Source: Bacteroidales bacterium (lineage in GTDB: Bacteria; Bacteroidota; Bacteroidia; Bacteroidales; UBA932). From it: a stretch of DNA of 64,000 nucleotides. The position numbers and the translations under genes are program-made. The notes under the pieces were generated by a model. It worked only from the letters and a program-made list of their open reading frames with translations. It had not been told where the DNA came from and ran no database searches. Below are positions 52,161 to 62,862 of the stretch, one piece after another (position 1 is the stretch's first letter; every line of letters starts with the position of its first letter). Location: assembly GCA_017445015.1 (NCBI GenBank), contig JAFSVL010000059.1, positions 36,738 to 100,737 of the forward strand, given 5' to 3'.

Positions 52161-53153
52161 CTACTCCTCCCCGCTCTTCTTGAATTTGGCATAGGCCTTC
52201 ATGAATGTCCTGTGCCGGATGGCGGGACTGCCTACATATACCCCTCCGCTGTTCTTGATATTTCCGATGACCCCGCACTGGGCGCAAAGGGTGGTATCGG
52301 GTGCGATCTTCAGATGACCGATCACCCCCACCTGCCCGGCAAGGATGCTCCGGTCGCCGATTTCGGTGGATCCGGCAATACCGCACAGGGCCGCCATCGC
52401 CACATGCTCGCCTACCTTCACATTATGGGCGATTACGCAGAGGTTGTCGATGCGTGAGCCGTTGCCGATGATGGTGGATTCCATCGGAGCCTTGTCCACA
52501 GTGGCATTGGAGCCGATTTCCACATCGTTGCCGATCACCACGTTTCCGAGGTGCTCGATTTTCTTCCAACTGCCGTCGTCCTGGCGGACATTTCCGAAAC
52601 CGTCGTCGCCGATGACGCAGCCCGCATGCAGGATGCAGCGGTCGCCGACCACCGTATCGGCGAAAATCACCGCGCCGGGGTAAACGATGCACTCATTGCC
52701 GATGGTGACATTCGCGCCGATGGTCACATTGTCACAGATGCGCGTATTGTCACCGATGCGCGTATTCCCGCCGATGGTGACATAATCGCCCACCCAGACC
52801 CGTTTTCCAAGTTTTGCACTCCACGCGATCCGGCAGCGGCCGCGGTGGCGGCTGAACTTCTTTTTCTTGTTCTTGACATAGGAGAGCAGTTGCGCCAGCG
52901 CGTCATAGGGATTCGGCGTACGCACGAGCGTCAGGCCCTCCGGCAACGGATGCCGGGGCGTGAAATCCTCCGCTACGAGCATGACGGAAGCCTTGCTTTC
53001 GTAGAGGTAATGCTCATATTTCATGTTGGCCAGGAAGCAGAGCTGTCCCTTCTTTCCGTGTTCTATCTTGGCAAAGGAGGTAACGGTCTCGTCGGGATTT
53101 CCCTCGACGTATCCGCCCAGCGCTGCTGCCATTTCCCGTGCTGTTAATTTCAT
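52161..53153 (-). CDS. lpxD: UDP-3-O-acylglucosamine N-acyltransferase
   Basis: A 330-residue LpxD with an N-terminal uridine-binding domain (about 1-100), hexapeptide repeats (VGDYVTIGGNTRIGDNTRIC), the catalytic His in NLCVIAHNVKVGEH, and a short C-terminal helix. It adds the second acyl chain in lipid A synthesis. It directly abuts lpxC and is 6 bp after the porin gene. Confidence 0.95.
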   Translation of the reverse strand: MKLTAREMAAALGGYVEGNPDETVTSFAKIEHGKKGQLCFLANMKYEHYLYESKASVMLVAEDFTPRHPLPEGLTLVRTPNPYDALAQLLSYVKNKKKKFSRHRGRCRIAWSAKLGKRVWVGDYVTIGGNTRIGDNTRICDNVTIGANVTIGNECIVYPGAVIFADTVVGDRCILHAGCVIGDDGFGNVRQDDGSWKKIEHLGNVVIGNDVEIGSNATVDKAPMESTIIGNGSRIDNLCVIAHNVKVGEHVAMAALCGIAGSTEIGDRSILAGQVGVIGHLKIAPDTTLCAQCGVIGNIKNSGGVYVGSPAIRHRTFMKAYAKFKKSGEE

Positions 53154-53159
53154 ACCTTG

Positions 53160-54851
53160 TTAAAAACGCCAGCCGACGGTTACAATCAGGTCCCAGAGGC
53201 CTCTTTTGACGTTTATCCTCGGAGAAGAGATGTCAGGCAGGGGCACATTGTCCTTATCGACGGCCGCATAATCGCCGTAAAGGTACGGAAAATATGTGTA
53301 AGAAGGAAATGAATTGTAACGGACGGCCGCATCGAGGAAGAAAGAACCGCTGCTGGACCAGCCCGCGCCGAAGCTGAAAGACTGTGTCCGGTCCGGCTTG
53401 TAGCGGAAGCCCTGAAGCGTACGCAGCCCCGTCTCGAACGCGTTCAGATCCGCATAATACGCATCCACATCGACCGTATTGCCGAAATTGTCGGTATAAA
53501 TCCGTTCTGGAGAGCTCGTGAACGTGTAACCTGCGCGCAGCGAGAAACCGGGGGCGGGACGGACTTCGGCACCGACCCTCAAGGCATGTGAAGGACCGAG
53601 GAAACGGCTGATCACCCGGTTGGAGGTGCTGAAATAGTCGTTGCCGCTATGGGCGTATTTCTCGCTGTAACGCGTTCTTCCGAAAGCGGCCATTTCGTAA
53701 TCCGCACTCAAAATGGCCATGTTCCCGATGGTCCATGCAAGGCCGGCGTTAAAGCGCCAGGGGCCTTTGAAATTGTATTCATAACTTCCCTGCGGGGAAG
53801 ATGCGTTGCCCTGGACCCTGGATGACGAGCCTAAAAAAAGGCTGGTGACATTGTTCGCGTATCTTTCCTTGATGGAGTAGGCGACGGGCGTCTGGATGGC
53901 CGCACCGATACGCAGAAAGTCCACGGGACGCCAGAGGATACCGGCCTTGCCATAGATGCCGACCGTCGTGGAGGCATAGGAATAACTATATTTCGCAGCA
54001 TGGAAAAGTGCCGTATATTCGCTTCCGTCCGTATTTTTAAACACAATCGGGAACTGGTCCGGGTCTTCCGGGGATTCATTGTAAACCTCGTCATAATTGT
54101 AACGGATGAGAGGGACCCCCAGATTAAAACCGAAGTAGAACTTATCGTTCATATTGAAGCCCAGGTTGAACACCATGTCGTTCTTGGTGCCAAGACGCAC
54201 CACGTCCGAACGCTGACGCAGCACCCCGGGAATATAGTGATAAGGCCTGCCGGCATCATCCATCTCAAGCAGTTCGTTATTGGCAAGATACTCCCCGTCC
54301 ACGCCATATCCGCCCAACATATTTCCCTTGTATGCGGAAATGACGGCCCAGTCATAATCGCTGTAGTCGTATGCACTGCCGGATTCCAGGTCCCGGGAAG
54401 GGATTCCACGGGCCGACGCCGCAAGATTGGCGAAGAAGGAGGTGCCGCCGGTCCGGTTCTCACCCGCAAAATGCTCCAGGTAATTGTTCGAGACATTGTT
54501 CACAAAGGAGAAGGTCACGTTTCGGAGACCTTCCCGGCGACCGGTATCGAAACAAAGGGAAAAGCCGGCGGAAGGCAGGGAAACCCGCGCCGAGGTATTT
54601 CCCGTGGCGATACTCAGCCCGGGGGAGATTTCCACCTGGCCATAGTTGAATACCGCGGAACCCGCCGGATTGATGCCGATGGATCCGAGATCGCCGCCCA
54701 CGGCCGTCACGGCATTTCCCATGCCCATCGTACGGGCCGTCCCGTAATAATGGTTGGTGCCGAGCCGCTGTGCAAAGTTGACATCACTTTGGGCATATAA
54801 GGACAGCATGGGCATCGCCGACACTGTCAACAGGCTTATTATTCTTTTCAT
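53160..54851 (-). CDS. OmpP1/FadL-type outer membrane protein
   Basis: A 563-residue beta-barrel protein with signal peptide (cleavage near LYAQ, residue 21). The mature N-terminus has the FadL/TodX-like GTARTMGMGNAVTAVGGDLG and INPAGSAVFNYGQVE, which form the hatch segment, followed by alternating strands and a C-terminal aromatic (WRF). Such proteins take up hydrophobic compounds such as fatty acids. The linkage to lpxD suggests co-transcription with lipid A genes. Confidence 0.85.
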   Translation of the reverse strand: MKRIISLLTVSAMPMLSLYAQSDVNFAQRLGTNHYYGTARTMGMGNAVTAVGGDLGSIGINPAGSAVFNYGQVEISPGLSIATGNTSARVSLPSAGFSLCFDTGRREGLRNVTFSFVNNVSNNYLEHFAGENRTGGTSFFANLAASARGIPSRDLESGSAYDYSDYDWAVISAYKGNMLGGYGVDGEYLANNELLEMDDAGRPYHYIPGVLRQRSDVVRLGTKNDMVFNLGFNMNDKFYFGFNLGVPLIRYNYDEVYNESPEDPDQFPIVFKNTDGSEYTALFHAAKYSYSYASTTVGIYGKAGILWRPVDFLRIGAAIQTPVAYSIKERYANNVTSLFLGSSSRVQGNASSPQGSYEYNFKGPWRFNAGLAWTIGNMAILSADYEMAAFGRTRYSEKYAHSGNDYFSTSNRVISRFLGPSHALRVGAEVRPAPGFSLRAGYTFTSSPERIYTDNFGNTVDVDAYYADLNAFETGLRTLQGFRYKPDRTQSFSFGAGWSSSGSFFLDAAVRYNSFPSYTYFPYLYGDYAAVDKDNVPLPDISSPRINVKRGLWDLIVTVGWRF

Positions 54852-54887
54852 ACGCGTTTACTTTTTAGTAAAACTCTGTCGCAGGGA

Positions 54888-55820
54888 TCAGCGGCGGCCG
54901 CCGCCGCGGCTGCTTCCGCCCCCGCTGTGGGAACCGCCCCCGCTGTAACCGCCTCCGCCGTAACTGCTTCCTCCGCCAATGGAAGAACTGCCACTGCTGT
55001 ATGAACGGCTGCTGGAAGAGGATGAATTGTAACTGCGGGAAGTACTGCCGGAGGACGAGGAATTGAACCCGCGCGTATTGTTTACGCTGCCGCTCCCGGA
55101 GGGACTGCCGCCGGAGCGAGAACCTCCGCCGTAACTGCCGCCGCCAATGTAAGCGCCGCCTGCACCGGAAGAAGACGAACGGCCGGAACTTCCGGAGATG
55201 AAAGTGGAACCAGCGGAACCATAACTGCGGGGCAGCGGGCGGCTGTCAATATATCCGGAAGCCATTGAGGAATGTCCGCCGCCATAGCCGGGCCGCACTG
55301 AGTGCCCGCCGCCGAACAGGGGCCCGTTGTGGTAACGGGGGCGGGGCGGAACAAAGCCGTGATGGTGGTGCGGACGGTAGTACCAGGGATCGTAATGCCA
55401 GGGACCGTAATAACGGGGGCCGAAGTGCCAGGCCCATGAATCATAATACCAGGGATCGTAGCGGTAGTACCAGGGGTCATAATAGCGATACGGATATCCC
55501 CAGGGACCGAAGCGCCAGGCAGAATAGACGAAGGGGACGCCCAGCCAGAGGTTCCATGCGTAGTCGGCACGGTTGTCTTCCAGGACAACGTAAAGCGTAT
55601 CCCGGGCAGGGCCGGAAGCCCCCTGCCGTTTGGCCGCAAGCTGGCGACGGGCCATGGCATCAAAGTCATCGACACTGTAAAGCGGCCGGGGTTCAGCCAC
55701 GGAAGCGTAACGGGTGTAAATGCCGTCTGTGAAGCGCTGCTGAGAAGTATAGCCGGAATAGGTCCCGCAGGACACCGCCAGCAGCAATACCGACAGGAGA
55801 AGAATCAAGCTGCGTCTCAT
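54888..55820 (-). CDS. Tyr/Trp-rich and Gly/Ser-rich putative lipoprotein, unknown function
   Basis: A 310-residue protein that I do not recognise as a named family. It has a lipoprotein signal (LLLAVSCGTYSG, Cys at about 18), a middle region with repeated PWYY and FGPW units and a HHHH cluster (about 105-155), and a long C-terminal Gly/Ser-rich region (about 205-310) ending in SRGGGRR. The composition suggests an extracellular or surface, possibly unstructured or adhesive, protein. It has an unusually clear Shine-Dalgarno sequence for this phylum. It is read in the same direction as, and 36 bp before, the porin gene. Confidence 0.7.
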   Translation of the reverse strand: MRRSLILLLSVLLLAVSCGTYSGYTSQQRFTDGIYTRYASVAEPRPLYSVDDFDAMARRQLAAKRQGASGPARDTLYVVLEDNRADYAWNLWLGVPFVYSAWRFGPWGYPYRYYDPWYYRYDPWYYDSWAWHFGPRYYGPWHYDPWYYRPHHHHGFVPPRPRYHNGPLFGGGHSVRPGYGGGHSSMASGYIDSRPLPRSYGSAGSTFISGSSGRSSSSGAGGAYIGGGSYGGGSRSGGSPSGSGSVNNTRGFNSSSSGSTSRSYNSSSSSSRSYSSGSSSIGGGSSYGGGGYSGGGSHSGGGSSRGGGRR

Positions 55821-55825
55821 AGTTT

Positions 55826-55831
55826 ACCTCC
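55826..55831 (-). promoter_or_regulatory. Strong Shine-Dalgarno sequence
   Basis: The reverse strand reads GGAGGT five bases before the ATG at 55820. Most genes in this window lack any such site. Confidence 0.7.
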
Positions 55832-55848
55832 TTTTAAACAAAAAATTA

Positions 55849-55856
55849 TATCTTTG
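55849..55856 (+). promoter_or_regulatory. -7 box for proS
   Basis: TATCTTTG about 85 nt before the proS ATG, giving a leader of nearly 80 nt. Confidence 0.55.
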
Positions 55857-55866
55857 CAACCGCAAC

Positions 55867-55894
55867 GATTGTGCCGAAATTTCTTCGGGCAATC
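55867..55894 (+). other. Hairpin in the proS leader
   Basis: GATTG..CCGAA pairs with TTCGG.CAATC around ATTTC (small internal loop TG/G). No U-tract follows, and there is no T-box motif. A regulatory role is unproven. Confidence 0.4.
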
Positions 55895-55941
55895 CGTATA
55901 TGTGCAAATAAAAGAAAAAATCGCGGAAATTCCGTAAAATC

Positions 55942-57420
55942 ATGGCAAAAGAAGTTACGCAGCGTTCAGAAAATTATTCACAGTGGTACAACGACCTCGC
56001 CCTGAAGGCGGACCTGGCCGAGCAGTCGGCTGTCCGGGGATGCATGGTCATCAAGCCCTACGGTTACGCCATCTGGGAAAAGATGCAGTCCGTCCTGGAC
56101 GGGATGTTCAAGAAAACAGGTGTACAGAACGCCTATTTCCCCCTCTTCATTCCCAAATCCTTTTTCAGCCGCGAGGCCGAACATGTGGCCGGATTCGCCA
56201 AGGAGTGCGCGGTGGTCACGCACCACCGGCTTATGAACGACCCGGACGGCAAGGGCGTCGTCGTGGACCCGGAGGCAAAACTCGAAGAAGAACTGATTGT
56301 CCGCCCCACTTCGGAAACGATTATCTGGAGCACCTACAAGAATTGGATCAAATCCTGGCGCGACCTTCCCCTGCTGTGCAATCAGTGGTGCAACGTCGTC
56401 CGCTGGGAAATGCGCACCCGCGTGTTCCTGCGGACTGCTGAATTCCTCTGGCAGGAGGGGCATACGGCCCACGCCACCGCGGAGGAAGCGCAGGCCAAGG
56501 CGGAAGAAATGGTACAGGTCTATGCCCGCTTCGCCCGCGAAGTGATGGCGCTGCCCGTCATCGTCGGACATAAAAGCCCCAACGAGCGTTTTGCCGGTGC
56601 GCTGGACACGTTTACCATCGAGGCGATGATGCAGGACGGAAAAGCGCTGCAGGCCGGGACGTCCCATTTCCTCGGGCAGAATTTCGCCAAGTCCTTCGAC
56701 GTGAAGTTTACCGGAAAAGACGGCAGGGATGATTATGTCTGGGCCACGTCCTGGGGGGTGAGCACCCGGCTGATGGGGGCCCTCATCATGGCGCACGGAG
56801 ACGACAACGGGCTCGTCCTCCCTCCCGCCCTCGCTCCCATCCAAGTCGTCATGGTGCCGATTTACAAGACCCAGGAAGAACGTGACGCCGTTGTGCAGAA
56901 ATTGGCGGAGGTGAAAGCCGGGCTTGAAGCCCTCGGACACGCCGTCAAAATCGACGACCGCGACACGCTGCGTCCGGGCTTCAAATTTGCCGAATGGGAA
57001 CTCAAAGGCGTTCCCTTGCGCCTGGCGATGGGCGCGCGCGACCTTGCTGCGGGCACCGTGGAGATTGCGCGGCGCGATACGCTCGAAAAGATAACGATGC
57101 CGCTCGAGGGCATTGAACCGCATATTTCGGCCCTTCTCGGCGAAATTCAGCAGAATATTTACAACAAGGCGCTCGCGTTCCGCGATGCGAATGTGGAAAA
57201 ATGCGACGACTGGGCCGAATTCAAAGAGAAGATCCAGACCGGGAAGTTCCTGCTGTGCCATTGGGACGGCACCGCCGAAACGGAGCAGGCCATCAAAGAA
57301 GAAACCAAGGCGACCATCCGCTGCATCCCTGTGGACAGTTATGTCTGCGAGGAGGAGGGGCGCGACATCTATTCCGGAAAACCGTCGCACAGACGGGTTG
57401 TTTTTGCTATTTCTTATTAA
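55942..57420 (+). CDS. proS: Prolyl-tRNA synthetase (type 3, archaeal/eukaryotic-like)
   Basis: A 492-residue class II synthetase without the bacterial editing insertion. Motif 2 is in [16 protein letters not shown] followed by [15 protein letters not shown], motif 3 in [18 protein letters not shown], an anticodon-binding domain lies at about 300-390, and the ProRS C-terminal domain ends in RRVVFAISY. It charges tRNA-Pro. This short form is the usual one in Bacteroidetes. Confidence 0.95.
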   Translation: MAKEVTQRSENYSQWYNDLALKADLAEQSAVRGCMVIKPYGYAIWEKMQSVLDGMFKKTGVQNAYFPLFIPKSFFSREAEHVAGFAKECAVVTHHRLMNDPDGKGVVVDPEAKLEEELIVRPTSETIIWSTYKNWIKSWRDLPLLCNQWCNVVRWEMRTRVFLRTAEFLWQEGHTAHATAEEAQAKAEEMVQVYARFAREVMALPVIVGHKSPNERFAGALDTFTIEAMMQDGKALQAGTSHFLGQNFAKSFDVKFTGKDGRDDYVWATSWGVSTRLMGALIMAHGDDNGLVLPPALAPIQVVMVPIYKTQEERDAVVQKLAEVKAGLEALGHAVKIDDRDTLRPGFKFAEWELKGVPLRLAMGARDLAAGTVEIARRDTLEKITMPLEGIEPHISALLGEIQQNIYNKALAFRDANVEKCDDWAEFKEKIQTGKFLLCHWDGTAETEQAIKEETKATIRCIPVDSYVCEEEGRDIYSGKPSHRRVVFAISY

Positions 57421-57449
57421 GAGGTTGTTTTTCCACAAACACTAAAAGT

Positions 57450-58463
57450 ATGAAAAGATTCGTTTATATTTTCCTGGCGCTGGGGACGGTGTGTTCCAGC
57501 ATCTATGCCCAGAATCCGGCGGCGGCCGCAGAGGACGCGGCAAAGAAAATCGCCGATGCGCCCGTAGCCGAAGCGCCGGCTCCCAAACCCGTATATTGGA
57601 CCACTTCCCTGAATGTGGACGTGGGATTCAACCAGACCGGACTCGTGAACTGGGCGGCAGGCGGGTACAACACCGTCGCCCTTGCTACCAGTATCGACGG
57701 GAAAGTCAATTATGCCAAAGAACTGACGAAATGGGACAACCGTCTTCAGATGGATTATGGCTTCCTTTGGTCCGCAGACAAGGCCAATGTCCTCCAAAAA
57801 AGCACGGACCGGTTCTATCTTGAAAGCAAATTCGCCTATAAGACCAGAAAGGACAGCAAGTGGGATTATACCGCCGGGCTGGACTTCAAAAGCCAGTTCT
57901 CCGACACCTGGGGGGAATACAAGAAGGATGAATATGACCTGTATTACGGGGACAATTTGAAATCCACCTTTTTGTCACCGGCTTACCTGAATCTGGCCCT
58001 CGGTATGCAGTGGACGCCCAACGAATGGTTCAATATCAACCTGGCTCCGCTGACCGGAGGCATGGTGATCTGCCTGGATGAACGGAATTCCCTGCGTAAA
58101 ACCTACGGCATGCCGGTCATAGATGCGGATGCCGGCACCTACAAGCCCGTCCTCTTCCAGTTCGGCGCCCAGGTCAAGGCCAACGCCAAGGCGGCCATCA
58201 ATGACAAATTCAATGTGGAAACCCAGGTGGTGCTCTTCTACGACTATATCAACCGCCCCAAATATCCGGGCTTCCCGATCCGCGTGAACTGGGACAACAA
58301 AATCAACTGGAAGCTCTCCAAACTCTTCAAAATCGGCCTGAGCACCTGGCTGATTTATGACCCGTTCGTAGCCTTTGACGGCGTGACCGGCAACTTTGGC
58401 AAGGTTCAGTTCAAAGAGTTCCTTTCGGTCAATTTCACCTGGACGATAGCCAACAAGAAATGA
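57450..58463 (+). CDS. DUF3078 family secreted protein
   Basis: A 337-residue protein with signal peptide (cleavage near SIYAQ, residue 21), a short Ala/Pro-rich stretch, and a beta-rich region typical of DUF3078 (QTGLVNWAAGGYNTVAL and TKWDNRLQMDYGF). The family is restricted to Bacteroidetes and probably forms an outer-membrane or periplasmic barrel-like protein of unknown role. The frame is open upstream inside proS, but the signal peptide fixes the ATG at 57450. It overlaps tilS by 4 bp. Confidence 0.83.
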   Translation: MKRFVYIFLALGTVCSSIYAQNPAAAAEDAAKKIADAPVAEAPAPKPVYWTTSLNVDVGFNQTGLVNWAAGGYNTVALATSIDGKVNYAKELTKWDNRLQMDYGFLWSADKANVLQKSTDRFYLESKFAYKTRKDSKWDYTAGLDFKSQFSDTWGEYKKDEYDLYYGDNLKSTFLSPAYLNLALGMQWTPNEWFNINLAPLTGGMVICLDERNSLRKTYGMPVIDADAGTYKPVLFQFGAQVKANAKAAINDKFNVETQVVLFYDYINRPKYPGFPIRVNWDNKINWKLSKLFKIGLSTWLIYDPFVAFDGVTGNFGKVQFKEFLSVNFTWTIANKK

Positions 58464-59419
58464 TTCTGCTGGCCGTCAGCGGCGGAGCCGATTCGATGTT
58501 CCTGATGCACAGGGCCCCCAGGCTTTTCCCGGGGGCTTCTTTTGCGGTCGCGCATTGCAATTTTCGCCTGCGCGGGGAAGAAAGCGACGGCGACGAGCAG
58601 TTTGTCCGCGCCGCCTGCCGCGACAAAGGACTCCCCTGCCTTGTCCGTCGCTTCGATACGGCCGTCCACGCTTCCGCAAACGGCATTTCCATTGAAATGG
58701 CCGCACGGGAATTGCGTTACCGCTGGTTTGCCGGACTCTGCCGCGGCACGGCTCCCGAACTTGCCGGAACGGGAATCGACGGCTTCGAAGCCGTCGCCGT
58801 GGCGCACAATGCGGACGACAATGCCGAGACGCTGCTGCTCAACCTGATTCGGGGCTGCGGCCTGCGCGGACTCTGCGCGATGTCGGGAGAAAGCCGGGTT
58901 CCCGAAGATGGTGATGTACCCCTGCTGCGTCCCCTACTGGAGATTGAACGGGATGAAATCACGGCCTGGCTGCAACGGGAAGGCTATTCCTGGCGCGAGG
59001 ACAGCAGCAATGCGGTAAACGACTGCCGGCGAAACACCCTCCGGAACAAAGTGTTTCCCCTGCTCAGGGAACTCAATCCGGCCGTCATCCGTACCCTGAC
59101 CCAGGACATCCGGCACTTTTCAGAAGGCAACGCCATCGCCGAGGATTATTGGGAGGCGTTTTCGGAACAAATCCCCCATCACGGCATCGAGGGCATCGAC
59201 GTGGATTTCCTGCTGGGATTCAGGCACTGGAAATACCTCCTCTGGCATTATCTGGAACCCTGTGGCTTCAGCGCCCCGACGCTGGAGAAACTGACGGCCC
59301 TGCTTTCCAAGTTCCGCGAAGAGCCGCGGGGAACGGTGACGCTCGGCGGAAAGACCTTTGAATCCCCGCGCTGGACGCTGACGATTCACCGGGGGAAACT
59401 CAAACTTGACAAGCGATGA
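58460..59419 (+). CDS. tilS: tRNA(Ile)-lysidine synthase, short form
   Basis: A 319-residue N-type ATP pyrophosphatase with the PP-loop AVSGGADSMFLMH, HCNFRLRGEESDGDEQFV and AHNADDNAETLLLNLIRG, all characteristic of TilS, which makes lysidine in the anticodon of tRNA-Ile. Typical Bacteroidetes proteins have about 430 residues; here the C-terminal TilS domain seems missing or reduced, as in the short forms of some bacteria. It overlaps the upstream DUF3078 gene and the downstream gene by 4 bp each. Confidence 0.9.
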   Translation: MILLAVSGGADSMFLMHRAPRLFPGASFAVAHCNFRLRGEESDGDEQFVRAACRDKGLPCLVRRFDTAVHASANGISIEMAARELRYRWFAGLCRGTAPELAGTGIDGFEAVAVAHNADDNAETLLLNLIRGCGLRGLCAMSGESRVPEDGDVPLLRPLLEIERDEITAWLQREGYSWREDSSNAVNDCRRNTLRNKVFPLLRELNPAVIRTLTQDIRHFSEGNAIAEDYWEAFSEQIPHHGIEGIDVDFLLGFRHWKYLLWHYLEPCGFSAPTLEKLTALLSKFREEPRGTVTLGGKTFESPRWTLTIHRGKLKLDKR

Positions 59420-60348
59420 AAATAAGGGCGCTGTTCCTGCTTATGCTGCTCACACCAAGCGCATGGGGCAAACCGCGGTACGACCCCGACTACATTTTCA
59501 AACCTTCAAACAGCTGGACCATCAAAACCAGGACAGATGTCGGAAGGGAAAGCCTTCAACTCAGCGCGGAGACCGGGGATAGTCGCTATCGTCTCGATTT
59601 CGAAGGCGGAACGAAACTCCGTCAGCGCATCGGCTTCGGGTACGGCGGGTTGATCCTTGGATTCGGCATCAACCTGAGCGGCAGGAAAGTGGGCTGGGAC
59701 ACCTCGCTGAAAATGCTTGGAAACCAATCGGGACTCGAGCTGAACCTGTCCGGGCTCAAAGCCGCAGGGGGAAGCCTGCGCGTCGAAGATGCCGGCATTG
59801 CCCTGAACGCCAAGCTGCCTCCCGGCAGTTTTAACCAGACGAGTCTTGCCGCGCGCGGCTATTACGCCTTCAACGGCAGAAAATTCTCCATGCCCGCCGT
59901 GCTGACACAGCGTTTCCGGCAACAAAAAAGCGCCGGGAGCGCCCTGCTGACCACGGCACTTTCCGCCCTGTGGCTGAACCGCAAAACAGGGGACGATGAG
60001 ACCCTGCCCCTTTCCCGGCAGTTCATCGGATTTGCGGGTGCGGGCCTGGGCTACGGCTATAATTGGGTACCGGGCCGGAAATGGCTGCTGCACCTCTCAG
60101 CCATCGAAAATGTCGGCATCCCCTGGGAACGCTATACCTTAAAAAACACGCCCCACAAGGGTCCGCTCCGCGGACCGGGCTTCCTCACGACGGGACGCGC
60201 AGGCGTTTTTTTCTATCCCGGCAACTGGTACTTCGGCCTTTCCGCTTATACCGAATACTACATTGCCCCGGACTTCGGGAGCGGATTCAATGTCCGGACC
60301 TTTGAACTTCAGGGGCAGATCAGCGTAGGCGTGCATTTCGGAGCGTAA
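59416..60348 (+). CDS. DUF4421-like secreted protein
   Basis: A 310-residue protein with signal peptide (cleavage near SAWG, residue 18). The rest has short alternating strands (RIGFGYGGLILGFGINLSG, then FAGAGLGYGYNWVPGRKW) and a C-terminal aromatic pattern, resembling the Bacteroidetes DUF4421 family, probably an outer membrane barrel. The function is unknown. It is the last gene of the proS-DUF3078-tilS group and precedes the tRNA used as integration site. Confidence 0.65.
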   Translation: MKIRALFLLMLLTPSAWGKPRYDPDYIFKPSNSWTIKTRTDVGRESLQLSAETGDSRYRLDFEGGTKLRQRIGFGYGGLILGFGINLSGRKVGWDTSLKMLGNQSGLELNLSGLKAAGGSLRVEDAGIALNAKLPPGSFNQTSLAARGYYAFNGRKFSMPAVLTQRFRQQKSAGSALLTTALSALWLNRKTGDDETLPLSRQFIGFAGAGLGYGYNWVPGRKWLLHLSAIENVGIPWERYTLKNTPHKGPLRGPGFLTTGRAGVFFYPGNWYFGLSAYTEYYIAPDFGSGFNVRTFELQGQISVGVHFGA

Positions 60349-60361
60349 AGCCTAAAAAGAA

Positions 60362-60392
60362 TTTGGATTTATTAAAATAATCCTTATCTTTG
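60362..60392 (+). promoter_or_regulatory. Promoter of the initiator tRNA
   Basis: TTTG at 60362-60365 and TATCTTTG at 60385-60392 are separated by 19 nt, matching the Bacteroidetes consensus in both boxes. The tRNA begins 11 nt later. Confidence 0.7.
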
Positions 60393-60403
60393 CAATCCAA
60401 TAC

Positions 60404-61993
<1,590 letters not shown>

Positions 61994-62019
<26 letters not shown>

Positions 62020-62164
62020 ACCTGGCTTGCTTTTGCATGAAGTCCCTAATCATAATATCTGACAGCCTGTCCAGGAAATCCAGAACACGTTCGCAATCAT
62101 CTCCCGAGGTAATCCCTGCCTCGCGGAGTATGACGGAATATGTCCTTTTTTCCTGGGCCGTCAT
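61994..62164 (-). CDS. Small ORF (56 residues) upstream of and overlapping the recombinase
   Basis: The predicted protein starts MTAQEKRTYSVILREAG and has a helix-rich middle part (DDCERVLDFLDRLSDIM). It does not match a family I know. It overlaps the recombinase start by 26 bp, the kind of tight coupling seen for real genes. A role as a directionality factor or regulator is only a guess. It starts at the edge of the AT-rich divergent region shared with the HTH gene. Confidence 0.5.
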
Positions 62165-62222
62165 ACAAATTTAACAAATAATCGCCAATTATGGAACAAT
62201 GAATATCTCTTTTTTCTTAACT

Positions 62223-62243
62223 TTGTCAGGTTAAATTTGACAA
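62223..62243. promoter_or_regulatory. Inverted repeat, candidate operator
   Basis: TTGTCA and TGACAA are separated by 9 bp in the divergent region between the small ORF/recombinase and the HTH regulator. A -7-like TAACTTTG (62218-62225) overlaps its left arm. It is a plausible binding site for the HTH protein. Confidence 0.4.
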
Positions 62244-62314
62244 CATCGCGTTTAAGCTGACAAGACAAAGGAAAAAGATACCCGTCAGATTCACAAATTT
62301 GAAAAAGAAAAGTT

Positions 62315-62620
62315 ATGGAAAACCAAGCGAAAAATGCAGGAGTACAATCTGGCGTAGAAGCCACTGAGACCCCGAAATCAAGGACCAGAATGCCCTTTTC
62401 TCCCGGAGCGAAGAAAGGAAGCCGTCTTCGTCCCGTTTTCAACTACCTGATGGACGAAAACGTTTCCCTCTCGGAACTTGGCCGCCGTATCGGCCTCTCC
62501 CGCCAGAGTATGAGCGCCCGCTTTGCCGTAGATGACTGCAAAGTCTCCGACATGGAGAAGATGGCCAATGCACTCGGCTATGAGTTCATATGGTCTTTTA
62601 GAAAGAAGGAGCAGGAATAG
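62315..62620 (+). CDS. Small helix-turn-helix regulator
   Basis: A 101-residue protein with a polar, basic N-terminal 40 residues and a helix-turn-helix of the Cro/C1 type in the rest (LSELGRRIGLSRQSMSARFA followed by SDMEKMANALGYEFIWSF). It is the divergent neighbour of the recombinase unit, the usual place for a repressor of integration genes. The family is clear, the specific role inferred from position. Confidence 0.75.
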   Translation: MENQAKNAGVQSGVEATETPKSRTRMPFSPGAKKGSRLRPVFNYLMDENVSLSELGRRIGLSRQSMSARFAVDDCKVSDMEKMANALGYEFIWSFRKKEQE

Positions 62621-62853
62621 CGCCGGCCTCCGACATCATCCTTTTTTCTTCTCATCTCCTTAAGGGCCGTCAGGCCCGAAGAAGGCGACTTCGGAGTCAT
62701 CAATGCCCGCCCTCAGGCGCACGATATGGCCCGCAGGGTCTGCGTTTGTGACACGAACGCCCATCTCGCAATTTGGACTAACGCCCAAATTCTTCACGCT
62801 TCTCCAAGTCGGGCTCCAAACATAGGTGTTTTGCAACAATTTGACAAATAGAA
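62621..62853. other. Non-coding, structured stretch within the element
   Basis: No convincing gene is seen between the HTH gene and the promoter at 62854-62885. Short inverted repeats are present: GGGCC/GGCCC near 62664-62677, and AATTTGG/CCAAATT near 62770-62795. Open frames on the reverse strand are short and lack family features. It could hold a small RNA, a transfer origin or an old insertion. Confidence 0.4.
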
Positions 62854-62862
62854 TTTGACAAA
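62838..62862. repeat. Tandem AATTTGACAAA motifs
   Basis: The 11-bp motif occurs at 62838-62848 and 62852-62862 with a 14-bp period. Related copies are at 62234-62243 (AATTTGACAA) and 62168-62178 (one mismatch). They may be binding sites of the element's regulator; the second tandem copy also carries the -33 TTTG of the promoter. Confidence 0.6.

Noticed and set aside
55857-55941. T-box riboswitch before proS
   Set aside because: The leader is too short and lacks T-box motifs and a terminator/antiterminator pair; T-boxes are also not expected in this phylum.
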